Positions 24,132 to 28,183 of a stretch of DNA of 28,183 nucleotides are shown piece after piece. The first letter of the stretch is position 1, and each line of letters starts with the position of its first letter. The stretch spans positions 1 through 28,183 of the forward strand of contig JAHDWA010000096.1 in assembly GCA_023382535.1 (NCBI GenBank). The letters are read 5' to 3'. The translations under genes and the position numbers were made by a program. Under the pieces are notes generated by a model. It saw only the letters and a program-made list of their open reading frames with translations. It searched no databases and was not told the DNA's origin. This DNA comes from Anaerolineae bacterium. GTDB taxonomy: Bacteria > Chloroflexota > Anaerolineae > 4572-78 > J111.

Positions 24132-26396
24132 CTATTTTTCAGGATTCCAGTTTGCCGGGCGGAGTAAAAATTCCCCGCTTGTTTCTTCAACCAAACCGGC
24201 AGAACTATCTTCATTTGTCTTTAAGACAGCATCTGCTTCCAGCAGCGCGGGAGAATCCGGCCCGGCGGTCTCCAGGAGGGTTGGTGTTGACTGGAAAGTG
24301 ACATCATCAATAAATAGGTTGCTATTAAGCGAGCCGTCGGTCTCGGCCCGAATTTGGAGCAGTACCAGTTGCCCGGCATAGGCGCTGAGATTGACCACAT
24401 GTTTGACCCAACCACCCGTGTTTTGGGATGAACACAAATTATAAACGTTCACTACGTTGCTGTTATTGATGATGACCCCGCCAAAATCATAGCCGCAGAT
24501 GTCCTGGGAGGCGATCCGGTGCCAGTAGGCCAGGTACGGCCTGGCGGCTGGGATAGTTACCTGTTGCTGGATATAGGATATGTCGTTTAATGCTCCGCCT
24601 AGCCAGACAGCCCAATTACCGCTGCGCGGGCTTACAGGCAGATTTGCGGCTGGGAGAATGAGGGTAAAGCCCTGCGATGAAAATTCGGTCCAGCCGGTTC
24701 GGCCGCTTTCAAAATTGCCGTTAACCAAACTACCCCCACTTGTCAGATTTTTAATAACCAGCGGCAAATAGACGTTGATAGAACCTGGAGTAAAGGGAAT
24801 CATTTCGACGGCCACGGTAGCATCGCGTACTTCCTGGCAGTTACCACTGGTGATACCGGCCTGGCCAATCAGGTTAAGGCACGCCTGGTACAGCCCGTTA
24901 CCCAGGTCGGCATAGTTGGAGGCAGAAGTCAACAGATTGGTCTGGGCTTCGTAATAGATCTTGGCTACTTTAGCCAGGCCCACAGCGGTGACCGTTATGC
25001 CGTTAAATGTCCCCCCATCGGTCATCAGGTAGACCGCCTTGTTATTCACCCCACTGTTCGTGTGGACACCCCCATTGTCATCTGGCCCGTGAGAGTACAA
25101 GGAACTGCTCATCTTATCAGGATCGCTAAATGCCGGCGGGTTTTCCATATCGCGGATCGCTCCCAGCCCTGTTATATCCTCACCCATTAACCAGCGTGCG
25201 CTCGCGCTATCGTTTCCCGCGCTGTTGGTCAGGTCAACAAACTCGCCCCATACATCTGAAAGCGACTCGTTAATCGCGCCGGACTGGTAAAAATAGACTA
25301 GACCGGACTCGTATTGGGTCACCCCATGGGTCAACTCGTGACTGACGACATCGTCGGCCAGCGGAAAGCCGAAAGCATCCCCATAAACCATCTGGTTGCC
25401 ATCCCAGAAAGCGTTGGCATAGTTGGAATCGAAATGAACGGTAGAGTCCAGGATCAATCCGGCGTTATCAATACTATTTCGGCCGTGGTTGTTAAAGTAA
25501 AAGTTGTAAGTATCCCCGGCGTATTTATGGGCCGCCACTTCATGGGTATCGCCCCCACTGCACGTTGGGTTGGCTTCATTACATCTTAACGTGCCGGGTA
25601 ACGTTTTGGTGTTATTGGCATCATAAGTGCGGCGATTAAGCACCGTGTCAATCTGGTTGAAGTTGAGCACCACGACACCCAGGTGGGCGTCAACCAAAAC
25701 AAGCTCTCTAAGCGGGAACAATTCGATGGAGGTAACTTCGGTCCGCCAGACCAGCGTGCTCACACGCGGCCCCGGATTGCCCAACAGCGCCGGATTGTAA
25801 ATCCATAGTTCGGGTTCGCTCGCCTTAAGCTGACCAGCCGCAAGGTGGTAATCCCCGCCTACTTTTACGAGCGCTGACTGCCGCGCTGTCTCGGCGGGAA
25901 CCGTTGGCCGGGTATCCAGCGTTAAATCGGGCAGGGTCTCCCCGTTGGCCGAGATAATATCCTGCCTGGCATCCGTCTGGACAATCAATTCTCCGCCAAA
26001 AATCGGGATACCCTGGTAGCGCTGTTGAAAGCGCACAAAAGCTCGCCCGTCGTCGAGCGTTCTCTCTTTCATAACGCTTAGGTCGCCGGCCGGGTTTTGC
26101 AGGCCAAACAACGGGCCGTACTGAGCCAGAAAACCCCTGGCCGCCGCTTCGGGGCGGGCATCTGCCGGCAATACACCGGGTTGAGTAATGGTATGCGCCG
26201 GGTCTGTGCCAATAAAAGTTACCTGGCCAGTTTCGGCGTGATAAGCGAGGCGAACTCGATTTTGGGTGGTCTGTTTTATTTGGTCAATCAACTGCTGGTT
26301 GGAGGGTTTTTGGGGCGGCGGGGCAGCGGCAGCCGGCCCGGTTAGCCCTATCAATAAGCTGGTCAGAATAAGAAAGCCATTAATTAATTTGAACAT
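24132..26396 (-). CDS. Secreted M4-family (thermolysin-like) metalloprotease with C-terminal beta-sandwich domain
   Basis: 754 residues. A signal peptide (about 1-24, ending GPAAAA) is followed by a propeptide with an FTP-like region (QRYQGIPIFGGELIVQTD) and a PepSY-like part. The catalytic domain holds the zinc site HELTH near 352-356 and the third ligand in GAINESLSDVWGEF near 372-385, all intact. A linker INVYLPLVIKN near 534-544 is a type common in exported Chloroflexota proteins. After it, about 545-700 is a beta-sandwich (NGNFESGRTGWTEFSSQG) that probably binds carbohydrate or the cell surface. It should be secreted and self-processed. The start is preceded by AAAGGGG. It is 67 bases downstream of the next minus-strand gene and probably co-transcribed with it. 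Confidence 0.93.
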   Translation of the reverse strand: MFKLINGFLILTSLLIGLTGPAAAAPPPQKPSNQQLIDQIKQTTQNRVRLAYHAETGQVTFIGTDPAHTITQPGVLPADARPEAAARGFLAQYGPLFGLQNPAGDLSVMKERTLDDGRAFVRFQQRYQGIPIFGGELIVQTDARQDIISANGETLPDLTLDTRPTVPAETARQSALVKVGGDYHLAAGQLKASEPELWIYNPALLGNPGPRVSTLVWRTEVTSIELFPLRELVLVDAHLGVVVLNFNQIDTVLNRRTYDANNTKTLPGTLRCNEANPTCSGGDTHEVAAHKYAGDTYNFYFNNHGRNSIDNAGLILDSTVHFDSNYANAFWDGNQMVYGDAFGFPLADDVVSHELTHGVTQYESGLVYFYQSGAINESLSDVWGEFVDLTNSAGNDSASARWLMGEDITGLGAIRDMENPPAFSDPDKMSSSLYSHGPDDNGGVHTNSGVNNKAVYLMTDGGTFNGITVTAVGLAKVAKIYYEAQTNLLTSASNYADLGNGLYQACLNLIGQAGITSGNCQEVRDATVAVEMIPFTPGSINVYLPLVIKNLTSGGSLVNGNFESGRTGWTEFSSQGFTLILPAANLPVSPRSGNWAVWLGGALNDISYIQQQVTIPAARPYLAYWHRIASQDICGYDFGGVIINNSNVVNVYNLCSSQNTGGWVKHVVNLSAYAGQLVLLQIRAETDGSLNSNLFIDDVTFQSTPTLLETAGPDSPALLEADAVLKTNEDSSAGLVEETSGEFLLRPANWNPEK

Positions 26397-26463
26397 GATT
26401 TTCCCCTTTGGTTGAACCTTTTTGTTGAAAACTGGACACGCAAATAGTTACTTTTACCTCAAG

Positions 26464-27753
26464 TCAGGGCCGGTAAGGCTTCACATAAAGTCCTTTCCTG
26501 CAATCTCGGTGACAGACCCAATCGGCGGCGATGACCGTTTCGTGGGGATAAACAATTTGGACCAGGTGGTTGGCGGAAAGACGGGTAAATTGTTTGCATT
26601 GAGCATTAAAACCATCCTCAAAACGAGGGCAATCGTAGCTGACCACCGTCAAAGTCCACCAACCCGCGGCATCGGTGGCGTTGGTAATAATGATGTCCCA
26701 CGCGCCATCCTTCAGGTCGGGATACCAATGACTGGCCCCGCTGGGATGTGACAGCACACTCCAGGTGCCGTTATCGGCCAGAACGCTGAAGCCGTTGACC
26801 GGACGCCCCTTTTCATCCTTAATAAAGCCTTTAAAGTGAACCACACTGGGGTTGTTTGAGGCGTTCCAGACAGCCGGGGTAAACTGATCGGTGTTGGCGA
26901 AGAGCTTGGTTCGCACCGTCCGGGTTGGGTTAGACGTAGCCGCCAGGGGTAGTGCGTCAGCCGGACCGGCGACCTGGACCAGGGGCGCGTAAATCCAGGC
27001 GTTGCCTGCTGCCGACGGATATTTAACTTGCAGCCAGGAACCATCCTTATTGCGGGCCAGCGCCGGGGCGGAGGTTCGCGCCGGGGCAAAGCCGATCATC
27101 GGATAATTCAGGCCGGGGTTAGCAAAAACATTCATTTTTTGTACCGTCGTAACCATCACCGCTTCTGTTGAAACAGTCGCCGCAGTTGCGACCGGACCGG
27201 GTGGGTCATACCAATCGCACAGATCAATCTCTTCCTTTGTCTCACCCCCCCGCACCCGAAAGGGTAGAGGGCGATGGTCCACGCAGATATCATTCAACCC
27301 GCACAGAACCGCTTTCGAGTAAGTCCCGGCCAGCTCTGTCCCAACAGTCAGGGCATAGGCAATGTACTCGCCCGGTGGCACGGTGAGTGTATACTGAGGT
27401 TTGTCTTGAGGAATGTCCAGTTCTATCAATGCTCTCGTGGTGGTATTTTCCAGATAGAGAATTATAGGTGGATTTTCCTGGCTGGGATAACAGACTGAAC
27501 CGCGCACGGTTCCCAGGGCGAGTGTCGGCGTAGGGGTGGGGGGAAGCGGTGTCGAGGTGGCTGTAGGGTTCGAGTTAAAGACCGGCGCTGCAGGCTTCAC
27601 GGCGATGGCGAGGGGTGGGAGGAAAGTTCCGCAGGACTGGCAGTTACAAACGGTCAAAAGCGCCAGCAGCCACACCGGTAATTTAAGAAAGCTCAAACAT
27701 ATTTCCTTCAAAACAGATTTTACTTCCTCCAGCGAAACAACACCTGCCCGCAT
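26464..27753 (-). CDS. Exported protein with Thr/Pro stalk, SH3b-like domain and Ig-like C-terminal domain
   Basis: 429 residues from ATG 27753. A TTG at 27696 with AAGGA seven bases upstream would start directly at a signal segment (LKLPVWLLALLTVCNC) and may be the true start. Next comes a low-complexity stalk, NPTATSTPLPPTPTPT. Residues about 85-185 are a beta-rich region with conserved-looking Cys (VCYP, VLCGLNDICVD). A bacterial SH3-like segment near 205-270 reads VFANPGLNYPMIGF and GSWLQVKYPSAAGNAWIYAP. A C-terminal FKGFIKDEKGRPVNGFSVLA resembles a carboxypeptidase-regulatory fold. No enzyme motif is seen. It is probably surface-attached, with a role in envelope binding inferred only. 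Confidence 0.78.
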   Translation of the reverse strand: MRAGVVSLEEVKSVLKEICLSFLKLPVWLLALLTVCNCQSCGTFLPPLAIAVKPAAPVFNSNPTATSTPLPPTPTPTLALGTVRGSVCYPSQENPPIILYLENTTTRALIELDIPQDKPQYTLTVPPGEYIAYALTVGTELAGTYSKAVLCGLNDICVDHRPLPFRVRGGETKEEIDLCDWYDPPGPVATAATVSTEAVMVTTVQKMNVFANPGLNYPMIGFAPARTSAPALARNKDGSWLQVKYPSAAGNAWIYAPLVQVAGPADALPLAATSNPTRTVRTKLFANTDQFTPAVWNASNNPSVVHFKGFIKDEKGRPVNGFSVLADNGTWSVLSHPSGASHWYPDLKDGAWDIIITNATDAAGWWTLTVVSYDCPRFEDGFNAQCKQFTRLSANHLVQIVYPHETVIAADWVCHRDCRKGLYVKPYRP

Positions 27754-27774
27754 TTTATCACGGTTATTTTATTA

Positions 27775-27803
27775 TTGACAGTTGACTTAGGTCATGTTAT
27801 AGT
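27775..27803 (+). promoter_or_regulatory. Near-consensus promoter of the FAH-family gene
   Basis: TTGACA (27775-27780) and TATAGT (27798-27803) are separated by exactly 17 bases. The start would be near 27810. It lies in the divergent gap from the minus-strand SH3b gene. Confidence 0.78.
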
Positions 27804-27814
27804 CCGACAAGAAG

Positions 27815-27825
27815 TGGTCTTACCA
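27815..27825. promoter_or_regulatory. Candidate GntR/FadR-type operator TGGTCTTACCA
   Basis: A palindrome TGGT-N3-ACCA sits just after the expected transcription start, in the pattern bound by FadR-like GntR regulators. A bound repressor there would block the promoter. No regulator gene is visible in the window. Confidence 0.4.
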
Positions 27826-27857
27826 ATTGACCAATTTATTGAGATGAGGTAAAGACA

Positions 27858-28183
27858 ATGAAACTTGTCAGATTTACGCGTGGCGAGAATGTTCGGCTTG
27901 GTTTGGTCCGGGGCGATGAGGTCGTTGACCTGACCAGCGCCAGTGAGGGTCATCTTCCTACCGATATGCTAACTTTTCTCCAGCAGGGCGAATCGGCGCT
28001 GGAAATGGCCCGGCAGCTTGAACAAAGCGCTCCGGCTGACCTGGCCTTGAGCGAGATCCAAATATTAGCACCCCTGGCCAATCCCTCTAAAGTTGTGGCC
28101 ATTGGCCTGAATTATATGGACCACTGCCGCGAACAAAAGGTTGACCCGCCCAAAGCGCCGCTCATCTTTGCCAAGTTTCCGAC
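27858..28183 (+). CDS. Fumarylacetoacetate hydrolase family protein (partial, N-terminal part)
   Basis: 108 residues are visible before the window ends. The N-terminal MKLVRFTRGENVRLGLVRGD and the downstream LANPSKVVAIGLNYMDHCRE followed by PPKAPLIFAKFP are typical of FAH-family enzymes, which cleave or decarboxylate acylpyruvate-type compounds using a divalent metal. The His of the YMDH motif is present. The metal-binding acidic residues lie beyond the window. ATG 27858 has GAGGT seven bases upstream. The exact substrate cannot be assigned from this part. Confidence 0.88.
   Translation, partial: MKLVRFTRGENVRLGLVRGDEVVDLTSASEGHLPTDMLTFLQQGESALEMARQLEQSAPADLALSEIQILAPLANPSKVVAIGLNYMDHCREQKVDPPKAPLIFAKFP

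Overview
This window looks like a chromosomal segment of a Chloroflexota bacterium (Anaerolineae-like). That placement is an inference. It rests on a secreted protease with the YLPLVIKN-type linker common in that phylum, Thr/Pro-rich stalks, a complete anaerobic-type cobalamin pathway with domain fusions, and many low-complexity filler repeats between genes. No rRNA or tRNA gene and no CRISPR array was seen.

Layout. (1) 1-1610: the end of a gene, then a complete insertion sequence with about 29-bp imperfect inverted ends and a candidate 6-bp target duplication. (2) 1638-4144: sufE, then a ChlI-like AAA+ ATPase and an overlapping VWA protein that together resemble a split BchD/ChlD-type chelatase subunit. 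(3) 4145-7543: promoter, cobalamin riboswitch, terminator and the cobalt transporter genes cbiM-cbiN-cbiQ-cbiO. (4) 7544-12976: a sulfur amino-acid block, cysK-cysE-metY-metX-metW. It is preceded by a consensus promoter, a short reading frame with four Cys codons in five (MCCCSC...), mutually exclusive RNA stems and an intrinsic terminator. Together these form a strong candidate for a cysteine-sensing attenuator. (5) 12977-24051: a second cobalamin riboswitch and terminator, then a metallophosphoesterase and cbiX, cbiC, cbiD, cbiE-cbiT, cbiL, cbiF-cbiG, cbiH-sirC and cobA. (6) 24065-28183: a stem-loop between convergent genes, a secreted M4 metalloprotease and an SH3b-domain exported protein on the minus strand, and a divergent fumarylacetoacetate-hydrolase-family gene cut by the window end.

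How the genes work together. CbiMNQO brings in cobalt. CobA makes precorrin-2, the SirC-like domain oxidises it, and CbiX inserts cobalt. CbiL, CbiH, CbiF, CbiG, CbiD, CbiET and CbiC then build cobyrinate. The precorrin-6A reductase (CbiJ/CobK) and the late steps are not in the window. The Cys/Met genes supply cysteine and homocysteine; homocysteine is the substrate of B12-dependent methionine synthase.

Most distinctive signals. The first is the poly-Cys leader with its terminator. The second is that both cobalamin riboswitches carry unrelated AT-rich repeat hairpins at the same peripheral position. The third is a set of purine-rich repeats found at many gene junctions and inside the linkers of fused proteins.
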